A stretch of 64,000 nucleotides of DNA from Eopsaltria australis (taxonomy: Eukaryota > Chordata > Aves > Passeriformes > Petroicidae): the NCBI GenBank assembly GCA_034509425.1, contig JAVTVJ010001780.1, positions 18,988 to 82,987 of the forward strand. The letters are read 5' to 3'. The stretch's first letter is position 1; each line of letters begins with the position of its first letter. Below are positions 44,204 through 56,912 of this stretch, in pieces. The position numbers and the translations under genes are program-made. Under the pieces are notes generated by a model. It saw only the letters and a program-made list of their open reading frames with translations. It had not been told where the DNA came from and did not search any database.

Positions 44204-47200
44204 CTTGCTCTAAGACCACAGGCTGTTCATGTGGTGAATGGAGCATGCTTATATTTATCTTAATGGGTGTTTGAGATTCTCAGATCAAGGGCATTAGGGA
44301 AGAGAACATATTATTATAATTGTAGTGTATCTCCTACTTTTCTGTGACATTATGGAAAGTTCGTGGTAGTATTTCAGCATCAGCCAACACAAATAGTATT
44401 TAGCAATGGTATTTTCAGTCACGGGTACCTAAAAATAGTCCCCTAACTCTATATTTAAGCACCTAAATAGGTGCTTAAGTTTGTTAAAGGGACCAACCAC
44501 CAGCAATCTCCACCAGTGTGAATGAGAGCTTTACATGCTCAGTGCCTTTAACACACAAAAAAATAAATTTATGAGGACTGTCCCAATCTGGCATTTCATT
44601 CAAAGTTTGAATATGATATGTCATAGCTGATTTTGCATTCAGCATCCAACTGTAAAGAAAAAATTGCTGAGTGTCAATGCAGTTTATGCAGTTATCAAAG
44701 ACAGTTGGTGCCTCTTTGGGGCTTCTGCTTAAATCATCCACTCCAGGAAACACAATTCGTGTGTTTAGCAGTCTTAATGTAAAAAATGCTGTATATTTTT
44801 GAATTAAGCCAGGCCCTGAAGTGTTTTCTGATTCTAGTATCACTTATCTTCCCCATCAAGGTGCACAGCAGAGAGGGCAGCCAGGCTGTTATTGCTTCTG
44901 CTGTATTCTAAACACGCACAGGCGTACACACACATCTGTATCTTCAAAATCTGCCAAAAGTATTTGTTGTTGTCTCTAAGAAGGAGTAATGCTCTCCTGC
45001 AATGTGTAATTTATAGGCACTAGTTTTTGCTGCTTCTTATTATAAAAACAATTCATCTCATTGCAGACTGTGTGCTTAATTATAATTTGCTAATGCCCTT
45101 GAGTTTTTTAAAATCAAATTTATTGCTCAAGTGTACTGTAGCCAATATAATCTGGTGACAAAGCAAGGGAATTAGCTTAAGGAACTGATTTTTCTAGCAC
45201 TGAATTTGAGATCTGTGACCTTACGCAAAACATTTTACCTTTTTCACGAGTCAGCTTCTCCATCTGTTTTTTAAAAAATGGCTGGATATTACTAGGTGAA
45301 AGGTGCCATATTTTTATTTTGTTAAGCACCAGAGCACAGGATACCTTCAGCACGTTATTTATAATGTACATCTCTTCATTTGAAACACCTCATCATTTTT
45401 ACACTTTTAATTTGGCTTTGCTTTTGCTATCGTTGCTAAACATAAGCCACCCACACACATTAAAGACACTGGTGTTCATAGTAGTCTAAGTTGTATCAGT
45501 GATTCAACCTAAAATTGATGCTATAAGCAGTCAGTACTGCCAGTGGTCATGGGGCTCCATCACAACAAAGCAGTGTGGAGGGTGAAGCCCATTTTTCTCT
45601 TGGCTTCTGGTCCACACCAAACGGACATGCGCCTACTCGTGCAGGGCCTGAGGCACATGGGCTGTGCCTGTTTGGAGTGTGGGTCTTGTCTTTGCTCCTC
45701 ATCAGCTCCAACAAACCTTTATCTGCTGTGCCAAGGGGAAAGAAAAGATGGGCATGCTGTGTACAACAGAAAGGAGAGAGGTCAGCTTTTTTCTCCAAAG
45801 ACATGAGCTTTCTCTAGTTTGTGGCAACTCCAAGTAGCGTGCTAACAAATTGGTGCTGCTGCTTCTGCTGCAGAGGGCTGTGGATGTCATGTCAGTGACT
45901 GCTATCAGAGCAACCCCAGGGGCGTTGGAGCAAACGTTTTCCCCAACTGTTGACATCTTGGTGGCATCAGAAAGCTGGCCCCCTGTGGCTCATAATGGGA
46001 TGGTGACTGGATGAGATGGAACAGGGCGTTTAAACAAATCATTGTTGCTTTTCAGTTCTTGCTTGCATTCCTGCTTAGCTGTGTGTGTATCATATCACAT
46101 CATGCATCTACATCCTGTGAGGCATTCATAGTTGATAGGAAAATATCTTTGATGGGAGTATGCAAAGAAACTCCACTCTTTTTTAAGCAAAATGGCTCCG
46201 AAAACTTTGTTTTACTGCCCACAGCATGGAGATGTTTTCTTTTACAGCTACAATATGAGTACCACTGGGAGAACAGTGTATGCCCCAGAGGTACGCGTAA
46301 ACTCCTGACCCTGCTTAAACCGTATGGCACACAGCACCGGGCACATATCAGCAACATTTGTGTGCTGTACCAAACCCTGTGTTGTGACACATCATTCATA
46401 TCCAGCAATAATGTTGCAATCACTGGTCCCGATTGCTTCCTGCCAAATGGCAAACAGCCTGTCCTCCCTAGAGACCTTTCCCACTGCACTGTTATCTCAG
46501 TGCCAGCACCAGAACCATACCTCTCCACAGTCGCTTCAAGCCATAAAAAAATTTTCTCCTACTTTCTTTCTGGCATAAAGCACAGTTTGGGAAATCTATT
46601 AGGGCTATTAATTTTGTTTCAGGGAGTGTAGGGATGCTAGTGTTTTATTAACACAGTAGCTCTGCTCAATGGCAACATCTGGTTTTCAGTGAGGTTTCAG
46701 GGTTGGTTTTTTTTTTACTCCATTTTCCAGCTGTGTTGACTCAAGTCAGAAGGCAGTCAGCCACTTGTGAGACTGAGGTCTCCAAACACTTAAAGAGCTG
46801 AGATATTCTTTGAAACTCCTGGATCTTTGAAAATTAGGGCAGAATCTGACAATACCAATTTTTCCTTCAGAGGCTTGCAGCATTCACAGTTCTGGTTCCA
46901 GCCAGGATCAGGAAACTAAAAATCACATGGAAACGTTTGCAGTGTTTTCAGGATGGCTGTAGGTAACATCTCCACAAAGCAGAAAGTGCAGGAAGGAGAC
47001 TTAGTTTTCCCAGGTCATTTATTTTATGTTGTTCATGTATCCTGAAAGATGATTTACCTTTCTTAAGAAAACATAGAGTCAAAAGAATAAAATCTAGGTT
47101 GTCTGGAGCAAAGAATGGAAATGCAGCTTTGGTGTCAAGGCATTAACAATTCATTAGGCTTACCTGTGTCCCAGCAGTGGGGCCAGCATGAGACAGATAC

Positions 47201-47742
47201 TCTTATAGCTGACACCAGCTGCATTCCTGATGTGCGTTATAAATCCCATTCCCCTGGGATGTTCATTAGCCAGGTGTGGCTACATGCCTGTGGCTTGAGC
47301 TCCAACACAGCAGGGAATGGGTGGCCAGAAGGACCTCCATGGTCCTCACCAGCTCTCCGGCTCCCAGCAACCTGGACCCCAGCCTTCTCCTAGCCCAGGA
47401 GCTGTGGTTCCCTGCTAAATCTCAGGGGAAGGCTGAGGTACCTGAAAAGCTGTGAATGCTGGCAGGGTGGTTTCCCTGCTACCTAATCCATCTTTGCTTC
47501 TGTCCTTGCTTCCTTCCCTCCATCGCACAGCACTCACTTTGAATTAATCTCTCCTGTTTTCTGCTACTGCATCCTCTCCTTTCTCTGCTCCTGCATTATT
47601 CAGCTTTCCTTCTCTGGCAGTGTTCTTGCCCCCTCTTTTTCACCTCTCAGCTCCCCATGCTCCATGTACAGGAGGAAAACAGCAAGCCATGCAGTACAGC
47701 CTTGTGAGCCATGAGTAATGACAGAATGAAAGGAAGAGGAGG
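44204..47742. other. Unique sequence, no recognised gene
   Basis: About 3.5 kb, AT-rich. It contains one 206-codon open frame (46011-46631, plus) with no recognisable similarity or motif. I do not call it a gene. No mobile element is recognised. Confidence 0.55.
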
Positions 47743-49357
47743 TGTTGCGGTTATGAGGTTTGGGGATCAAAATTAGGTATAAACATTAATTTTGTAGTCA
47801 AGATTATTTGATTTTGTTGCGAGATAAGGATTAATAGTAGGCAAAGCAGGCTTATACTTTAAGGAATACAAAAAAAGGAATTTTATTAACAGACTTAAAA
47901 TAGGAATAATATCAGGCATCAACACCAAACCCTTTAGAACGCTCTTTTCCCCTCCCCACCTTTTCCATTTTCTTTCTTACTGACCATACAAAAGGCAACA
48001 CTTCAACTTATAGTTAATCCACCACCTCTGGAACAAAACAGATTTCTTAATTCATGTAGAGAGAGAAGCTTTCTTTTGTTTTATCATGTTGACCCCCATA
48101 GGAAACATAGTTTCCATGGTTATTAGCTTTCTAGCAAGCAACCCTCCCCTTGAAGGGAGACATTTGCTTCTCCAGACCCCTTCCCATTTCAGTAGCTTTC
48201 CCAGGGCTACTACCAATGGACATATGATGGTCATTGAGGTGTTCTTTTTGAGAGCGAATGTTTCTATTACAGTGACAACGACATCCCCTTACTTCATCAT
48301 CAGCAACATAAGTCTTCTACTGTTTCCTGGGGCGAGTAAAAATCTTATACACAAAAGCCTCAGTCCACTGCTTACAACCTAGAACATTACATTCCCTTTT
48401 TCTCACCTCTTTTAGACCATTATTCATATATTACAGCCAACTTTATCAACATGCTTTTTACAAAAGAATATTCAGCATTGAAGCACTTCTCATCTCTTCC
48501 TTCTTTGAAAATAAGCTTGGTTATATTCATTAACTTAAAGTCTCTATGTTGTACCTTTCGTAGGTGTCTTCATTCTTGTGCTCTTTCTGTGTGGGAAGAA
48601 AAAAAAAAAAGAATGCCCCCAAAGTCCCATTTTGATATTAGAACAGAACAGTTAATTTGTCTTTTTGGCTGGGTGACGGTCACGTGGCTTTCGTCCGCGT
48701 GGTTTGAATGCTGTAAGTTCATGCCTGAACCAGAGGAAAAGATCTCGTCTGTGCTGCCCCCCCATCCGAGCTGCGTTTTAGTCGTGAAGGCCCGGCGGGA
48801 CTGCGCCCGTGCTGTAAGGAATTGGTTCAGGCTTCTTTTCTGCGCCAGGCCGCCCGGCGGGATTCATGTCCGAGCTGCGTGGGAGGAGCCCAGTCTGAGC
48901 TCTCTCTCTCTCTGTCGTGCTGAGTTCACTGAGGAGCTACCCGGACGGGGCGCCCCCGAGGTCCACGAGGCCCGACCCCAAAACCTCTTCCCACCGGGCT
49001 GCGCTGCGGAGAAGAGACCGGCCTGGTCCAGGCTAGGCTAACCAAACCGGCGAAGTTCCTTAGCCAAGGGTAGCAGGATGAAGCGGCTGGGGTTCTCGCT
49101 CTCCTCTCCCCCTCCCCGCGCCATGCGGGTTGGCAGCCCCAGGCCATGTGGCTTGGGAAGACCTTACCCAGCTCCGGCGTGGAGAGGGAGAGCGACTTCT
49201 TTTCTCAGCGAACCGGAAGCTTCAAAGAGAGCTTCTTCAGGTATTCTCCTGGTTTTATGAGTTTTTATGTAGGCGGAGTTTCATGCTGGCTACCTCATTT
49301 CTGCCTCCGCCTCCTCTTTCTACACCAGGAATTTTTAACGGCAATTACTCCGTGACA
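47743..49357 (-). repeat. Solo LTR, family B copy 4 (1,615 bp, divergent)
   Basis: A divergent minus-strand member of family B with perfect target duplication GGAGG (47738-47742 and 49358-49362). It starts TGTCACGG on the minus strand and ends CCGCAACA. It keeps the CACGTG box (48681-48686). The GC-rich stretch 48700-49200 corresponds to the GC-rich part of the other copies. Confidence 0.85.
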
Positions 49358-52300
49358 GGAGGGAAGGCAGCCTTAATGCTCAGCATCTGAAAATGAAATG
49401 TGTGCTTTTTCTGCAGTCAGTTTTGTTAGAGGTGCTCAGGATTCCTTGTTCCTGTCCCAGTAGCCTGACTGAAGCAGGAGGCTGTGCCAGCTTGGGATGT
49501 GGGCTTTGAGTCCAGACTCTACCCCTGTGGCACTGCTCAAGCCCAGAGGGACTTCACTGATGCAGCAGAAATTTGCCCAGTGCCAAGCTGACATAGCTGG
49601 TGTCCATAGGCTGATGCCTCATGTTTCAAGTATTTAATGTTGCCCTAACTTTTATCCTATTCTCAACCCTCTTTTTTTCCCCTGAAAAAAAAAGCCTAGC
49701 CAAACTGAGAAAAATCAGTCTGCGAAACAGGAACTGTTGAGTTGTTTTAGGGTTTTTTTCCATGCATGATTTTCTTTTTTTTTTTTTTCCCTTTCCCAGA
49801 CTGCTTGAGTCCTAAATTCCCCTGTAAATCTGCTTTCTGTTCCATCAGTTCTCAGAACAATGAACTGCTTGATTTACGTGATAAGAGTTAACATGAAAAA
49901 TGAATAAATCATTTGCTACTCCCTTCTCTTTTTTGCTGTAACTGGGTGTTGGTCTATAAAATGAAGCAAGTTACATTGAGCAGCAAGTTTAAAAATGCTT
50001 AGACAGATGTCATTAAAAAACAAAAAAATCAAACTTGGCTTCCTGCCAAGTGTCTGTAATTAAAATTATTCCTCAATACAGTGTGGATGGGTGCTTTATA
50101 ATAATCGATGCTCTTTTTGGTCTTGTTTTTAAATTAGATCTTTGTTGAAAAATACTGTATATAAATTGCCCTTTCCATATTGCAGAAATGGCTGGTCTTA
50201 CAGAAAAGGACAGTGAATTTCTGTGTGTGGTGTTGAAGGGAGAACAGGATGTGGGTGGGTGTACACATGTGTATATAGTTATACTTATCTATACACATCA
50301 TATAGCTAGAGCTGATAACTATATTAACTTAGAAACCAATGCAGTTAATGTCATGCAAGTTCCTAGCATACGTGGAAGTATACAAATATAAAACTGCTTC
50401 TGTCAACATAACTTCTTTTTTTCAGTACAAGCACCTTTAGTTTGATGCCTTTACATTATATTTTTGGTTTGTTTCTTTTCTGATACACAAATTCTAAGAC
50501 AGTCTATTATCCAAATGAGGCAAGTCTACCATCAGGGAATGTGCGCTGTGGCTCTTTTCTGTCACCACTGTTTGAAAGGGGGCTGATTCCTTTTCTCTCC
50601 TATGCATAGACAGACTTACAACTTACACAGGTTGAAGAAATTCTATCATTCCATTTACTGTGGGTTTTTTTTTCAGACATTGCCCTGAAGTTTGTAGTCT
50701 TGTTTCTTTTTAAAAATAAGCTCTTTTTGAGGAATGGCAGGCAAGGCATGGGCACATGTTCCAATGCTGATCCATGAGAATAGGTAGATGCTGATGGAGC
50801 AATACCTCTTGGCAATTGTGAGGGCTCCTACCTATTTGTGTAGGGTATGTTCCATATCCATATCTGGATGGGAAGTTGTTTGCTGCTTTCAGCAGCCTCA
50901 CATTTACACAGGAGAGATGTACTGTGTGATTCTTCCACCAGCACTCTTAACCAGCCTTGGTTATTGTATATCTGCATTGAGATGTACTATAGGATAGATG
51001 CAGTTCCCTGGAAAAAGTGTCCTGGTAATATTGTTTATTTTCACTGCATTGGGATAAATGGGTCCAGGGAAAGGGGTCAGTAAAAGAGTGCTTGTACTGA
51101 CATGGAGTTTTCCTAATTTATTACACTATCCAATAATTTGTAGCAGACTGTGCTTGAATTTGCCTCAAACTCTGAAAGGGAGGTATAGCCCCAGCCCCAT
51201 TGTACCAATCAGTACATATTGCTCTAATATATATCAGATGGCATATCAATACAGACATGCTGAATGCTGTACAAATAGCACAGGGTGTAGGTGCGTGGGT
51301 GCAGGGCCTCTGTCTCATCCTAAGCAAATAAAATGAGGAGTAGGAGACAGCAGATAAGATCCCCAGGGTGTTTTGAGTGTGATGACTGTAGGTGGGCATA
51401 CATCTCCTTTTCCATGAGCCCATGACAATACATTGGAATAGCTTAATTTTACTGCTCTTTTCTTAGGACTCTCCAGCCACTCAGCTTCTGTTTGTGGGCT
51501 GACTGGTCTCAATGAATTAGTTTCCTACAACAAGAACCACTACTTACATTGATAAACCCTGGCTGACCTGAGTATCAGAAGCTGGTACTTTGAGTTGCCA
51601 GATTATCTGTCAAGAGAGCTGCTAAAAAGAGGTTCTGAGAACAGCTGAAAAAGAGCAAGTACACGCCTGCTGCAAGAAGTAGAGCAAATGGTACCCACTG
51701 AGCAAGAGTAGTGGTGATCCGAAAACACACGAGAGGAATATGGACGTGTACCTCCTGTGGGTGTTGCAGTGCTGTGAGAGCCAAAGAGAGTTCTTAATTG
51801 CTCAAAGAAATATAGAGGGGCTAGTCAGAATGGACAAGAACTAATGTAGGGTTTTGAGGTGAGATCAGTTTACAGAAACTAAGCCCAAGAACACTGTTGG
51901 AAACTCTAGTAACAGCTAAGCTTACAGTTCTTTCAGAAAAGGGAAAAGAAACATTTTAAACTCACAATCCACTTTACAGCACAGCCCAAGGCTATAGGTA
52001 ATTCATCTCTACCAATCCTAGGATGCCCTCAGTAAACACATGTTGAAAAATAGCATTGCAACAAACCTTCTTGTGTCCTCCTTGAAAAGAGATTGCTGCG
52101 TCTGTTGAAACCCAGAGATCCTATGAAAAGGTAGGGAAAGTCAAATGTACAGCACCAACCATGAGAAATCCCTGGTTGCTCCTCCAGTCCTGACTCTATT
52201 TTCTTCCAGAGGGCAGTTTGCCTAAATCTAATCTGGTTGGGTTTGCAATTATATCTGGTATTCCTGGGATAAAACTACAAAATGCACTTTTCAGAGGTCC

Positions 52301-55300
52301 CTGGCATGTAGCAGGAGAGGTTTTATTTCTGCTTCCCAAGTGGGAAGGGGTGCCATGGCAGGATTAAATGGCCTAATCTGTGGCAGCACTCACAGCTCCC
52401 AAATTCTCATCTGATGGCCTACTCTCCTAATCAGCAAATGTTTAAACTCTTGCTTTACTTTAGGTTACTGAGCCATTACATGGAAAAGATAAGGCAGTCT
52501 CTGCTGTTGGCAGGGATGATGTCCATTCATGCCTCCCCCTGTAGCAGTGTGGTACATCTGCATTTGGGGAAATGAGCTGAGAGGGGAAGGCAATGGGGAG
52601 TTTTACTTGGGCCAGGCAGAGGGAAGACTGATCCTTCTTCTACTAAGAGTATCAGATAATATACGGATGGTTTTCACTCTTGTGCTGCTCTGCTGCAGAC
52701 ATTTTGCAAGCAGAGAAGGAAAGAAATGGATTTTTTTGTTGACATCTTGACAAAGCATTTTCATGAGCATGGCTGCCTGTGGAAGATATCTGTTTAAGTT
52801 CCCAGCCCAGGATAGCAAGCAGACCTGGGCAGATATTTGGGGCTGCATTTTTCCAGCAGGTTCACTAATGTTTCACACACATGAACCCAGGGACAAGTAG
52901 CAGATGCCCTGAGCAGGCCTAGCCAGTGCTTTCAGCTCAAATGTGTGTTTTGTGTCTGGCGCGTTCTCAAGGAGCTCTTTTGAGGAGTTCTGAGTAAACA
53001 ATAAATCTCTCCACAATGGAATTCATACTGAGTGAATTATCAGGGTTAAAAAAATATTTTGTTGCTTTCAGCCCTTATCTTTGTTTACCGTATCGCCAAG
53101 GACAGTGACCTGCCTTTGTGCCCTAATACTGAACTGTCAGCAAGAGAGACGGGAAATGCTGCCTCCTCTATAGGCTCAGTGTATAGGCTTAATGAGAAGA
53201 ATAACATCTCAGCAGCAGCAGCTGTTGGTTTTGCTCAGTTTGGTTTATTCTCTTTTGTTGTCTTACTTCCGTAAACCTAGATAATCTTAGAGAAAGGCCT
53301 TTGTGCCAAGTTTCTGAACTCTAATTTAGTGACCTTCAGATATTTAAACATTATTAAGACCAAGTCAAGCTGACAAAAGAGTCTGTATCCTTTCATTTCC
53401 CACCTAGCTGAGCCTGTTGCATCCTGTGTGGAGTCTGGTCATGCACAGCACTCTGAACACGAGCCATCTTTCAGCTTGAGAGAGGAGGGAGTGCACCAAC
53501 CCCAAGCTAAACACTGGCTCTGTCCCTCACTGTGGTAGTGTTGGGTTCAAGGGAAGCCCCACCACTCCTGGGCCACGTGATTAATAACTCCCCCTAATGA
53601 AGTAAGAAATGCATGATGGAAAAAATCAAATAGGAAAGCATTGTCCAGGACAGAGCAGAGATAAGCTGGTAGCGCCACACCCAGTGCTGCCTTGTCCCAA
53701 CAGCTGACCCTCTGGATTTTGGGGAGCAGGGGACATGAGAGCAGCATGAGCCTGCCTTCTACATCCTTACACTGGCTGCAGGAACCCATCCTGGTGTCTG
53801 CTCAGGGAGCAGCTCCTCTTCCAGAGGTCTAATAGCAGCAGTAGTTTCCCTGCATGGTTCCCACTTCATAATTTGAGAGGGCAGAGGTGCAGGGAGCAGG
53901 GAGAATTCCCATGGATTCCAACCTGTTTGGAACCCAAGGACATCGCAGCTAGATAAACCTTCAGAGCAGATCCCTTAAACTTCAAATTGCAGCTATTTTT
54001 TCCATGCAAAGGTAGTCAAAGAGTGTGTTCCTTTGCTGGTCTGTTGCTGATGTGTGGGTGAGTGTATAACACACATTACAAACATTTTCCCCCAGCAATT
54101 GCACATCATAAAGCAAAGCTTTAATGGCAGTTTAAGTTCACTTATTTATTTATACAGAAGGAATGTGTAAAATTTCTGTTCTAGTAGTCTGTCCACAATT
54201 TTGTTTTCCATTCAGGATTTACCTTTATTTTTGTATAATATCAATATTAGCTGCCAGGGCTTACCTTACTCATGACAAAATTATTTTTTTTTAAAAAAGA
54301 GGAGAGGATTTGTTATTAGTACCATGTAATGATTAGGCTTTAAATAGGAGCATCATATGCTGCTGTCCTCTGAGCATGCCAGCAGTATCCACATGATTAA
54401 GGTTTATCAGTCTTATTAAGAGTGGTGGAGAGGAAAATACTTCCCCAAATTTACTCAGAAAGCTGCGTCAGGACTTGACCTTCTGCTAGCAGGCCCCGTG
54501 GTTTTGCCACACAAGGGCTACTCCCCACACTCCTCCTGCCCTTGCAATAATGTGCCTGGAATCTGACCCCGCGTTTCCCACTGTCATGTTGGTATCAGCT
54601 GGAGATAAATGAAGCCTTTTGTTAACTTGTCCCTTGCTTTGCAGGGTGCTCTTCTCTTCTGCTTTAAAGAAGAGCCAGGGGTGATGTGACACTGAGGCAG
54701 AGCTAGATATAGGCAGTCAGCATGGTGTTTGTAATATACTGCCCAAAGCATCTCTTGTGGCAAAAATGAGACAAGACTCCATTACAAGGAACACAAAAGG
54801 GAATTTTCTATCAAGTCCACTGGAAGCAAGGAGCAAGCTGTCATCTTCCCTGACTCTTCAGTTCCCAGCCTGTGTAGTACCAAGGAGCAAAAGCAGTGAC
54901 GTGCATATGCAGAACACAAAAAAAAGTCTTCTCACATCCTGACCTAGATAAATAGGACTCAAAATGAATTTTCTGACTTCGCAGCAGTGACACTTTGAAT
55001 CTTCTGAGATTTAAAGAATATATATATTTTTAGTCATTTTAATGCCACTTCAAATAGATGGATGTGTTACAGGAAGTACACATGCCCACGTGTCCTTGCA
55101 CACGAAGAGAGGCCAGAAGTACTAATACCAATCTCTCTTACTGTGCCACAATGTGAAATAGGAAGCAAATATGTTAGCAAAAGCAGTGAGTATGGACAGA
55201 AGTGCAAGATACTCTGGCTCTTTTGATCTGTGTTGCAAATACTTTGGGAGCTGAGGCAGGAAAAGCCATGAGGTTGCTCTAAGTTATGCTGGCAGAAGGC

Positions 55301-55959
55301 AGGTCAAAGTATGCAAGGTGTAGAAAAGGGGATCACATCCATTTGCAGTTTTTACCAGCACATTTCTTAGGAGAGGTGTAGCTCTTGCAGAACATGATCC
55401 CAAGTAACCTGCTTTCCAAAATATTTTCTTTCATAATGAGCCAACTTTCCCCTGGCTTTTTGGGAGTTTTTTGGGGGTTTTGGGGGGTTTTTGGAAGGGT
55501 TTTGTTTGGGTTTTTTTTATGTGTGATGTAAGTATTATATGACTGGGGCTATGACTTGGGCTACCAAGATGTTGCATGGTATGGTTTAAAGTGGAGCAGC
55601 AAAGTTGGAATAGCAGCAACATGCCACTGGCTTTTTGATCATCCTGCTGGTTCACTAGAGGGTACTGTAGATTTCATTACGCACATAGAAGTCAAAGAAA
55701 TAATAAGCACCCTTCATCCATCACATAGTCTCTATTTATACATCAGAGTAGGTATGAGAAGCAAGAAGTCCTGGTTTTTCTCTTTTTTTCCTGCTAATTT
55801 TAATTTTTTTACTTTTAAATTAAATTCCTTCATGTAGAGTCATGCAGCTGTCTGGGCTTCTGCCATAGATAAGTGGATCTTCATCTGACAGCAACAACCA
55901 AAATTTATCTTCCTTTTCCCTCTCTCCCCCTCACTTCCTCCCTTCCCCACCTTTCCCTA
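49358..55959. other. Unique sequence, no recognised gene
   Basis: About 6.6 kb, AT-rich, with short homopolymers and a G/T-rich block (55462-55499). I recognise no exon, RNA gene or mobile element. Confidence 0.6.
55462..55499 (+). other. Possible G-quadruplex block
   Basis: Four G runs (3, 5, 6 and 3) separated by T-rich loops within 38 bases. Confidence 0.5.
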
Positions 55960-56912
55960 TGTTGACGGTTAGATCTAGTTCTTTTCCTCAGGAATTTTTC
56001 TCCCATGGGTTGCTAAGACACAAATGACTGGGTACTTAAGAGAAACAAAGCACAAGGCTAGAGCCTTTCTCCTTGGCAGGGTGGGGTAGAATTGCCCCTC
56101 ATGGAAGCCGGGCTGACAACTCGAGATTTGGAGAGACTGAAAAGCAAGGGCAGGGGGGAGGTCACGCTCTCTTGCTCGGGACCCTCGGAGCTGGACGGTC
56201 GGAGCTGCTGTCTGCTGAACCCACGGCCCCTGAGAAGCCAGCGCGGAGCTGCCGGTCTGTCTGCTGTGAGTCTCTGCCCTCTGCCCCATCGGGAGCCGAC
56301 CTGCCTGCCACCAGCCCGCTTTTCTCCGCTACATTGTAGCGGGGTTTTTTCCCTGCACGTGGAGACCCCTTACCGTCCCAGCTCCCTGTGTCCCGGGATC
56401 CTGCTGTGGCACCGACACCAGCTGCCCCTCCCGAGGGTCTGTGGAGCAAGGGCTCTCCTCCATCCCTCCGTGCTTCGGGCAGTCGCCATTTGCCGTGTGC
56501 TACCTGAGCTCACACCGGAGCGCCCCCTGCAGCCGCCGAGGAATCACCACACCCAGAGCGCCCCTGCAGCCACCGGGGATTCATCACACCCAGAGCGCCC
56601 CTGCAGCCACCGGGGAATCACCACACCCAGAGCGCCCCTGCAGGCTGCACCAAAGGGAAAAGGTGCCTGAAGCCGAGCAGGCTGCCAGCAGGTTTCTGGT
56701 TCTGTTTGTTGGTTAACGTTATAGTTGTTGTTGTTATTTGTTATCCTTGTTTTAGATAGTAGTAAAGAACTGTTATTCCTATTCCCATATCTTTGCCTGA
56801 GAGCCTCTTGATTTCAAATTTATAATAATTCGGAGGGAGAGGGGTTACAGTTTCCCATTCCAAGGGAGGCTCCTGCCTTCCTTAATAGACACCGGTCCTT
56901 CAAACCAGGACA
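55960..56912 (+). repeat. Solo LTR, family A (953 bp)
   Basis: TGTTGACGG to AACCAGGACA, no internal sequence. The flanks CCCTA (55955-55959) and ACCTA (56913-56917) are a 5-bp duplication with one mismatch. Contains three copies of a 37-bp unit that is present once in the ERVL-2a LTR. Confidence 0.88.
56530..56645. repeat. 37-bp tandem repeat, three units, in family A LTR
   Basis: CCCAGAGCG recurs at 56552, 56589 and 56626, giving a 37-bp period. Confidence 0.85.

Noticed and set aside
53547..53789. An 80-codon minus-strand open frame with several cysteines
   Set aside because: No recognisable domain, no splice or promoter context, and a length expected by chance.
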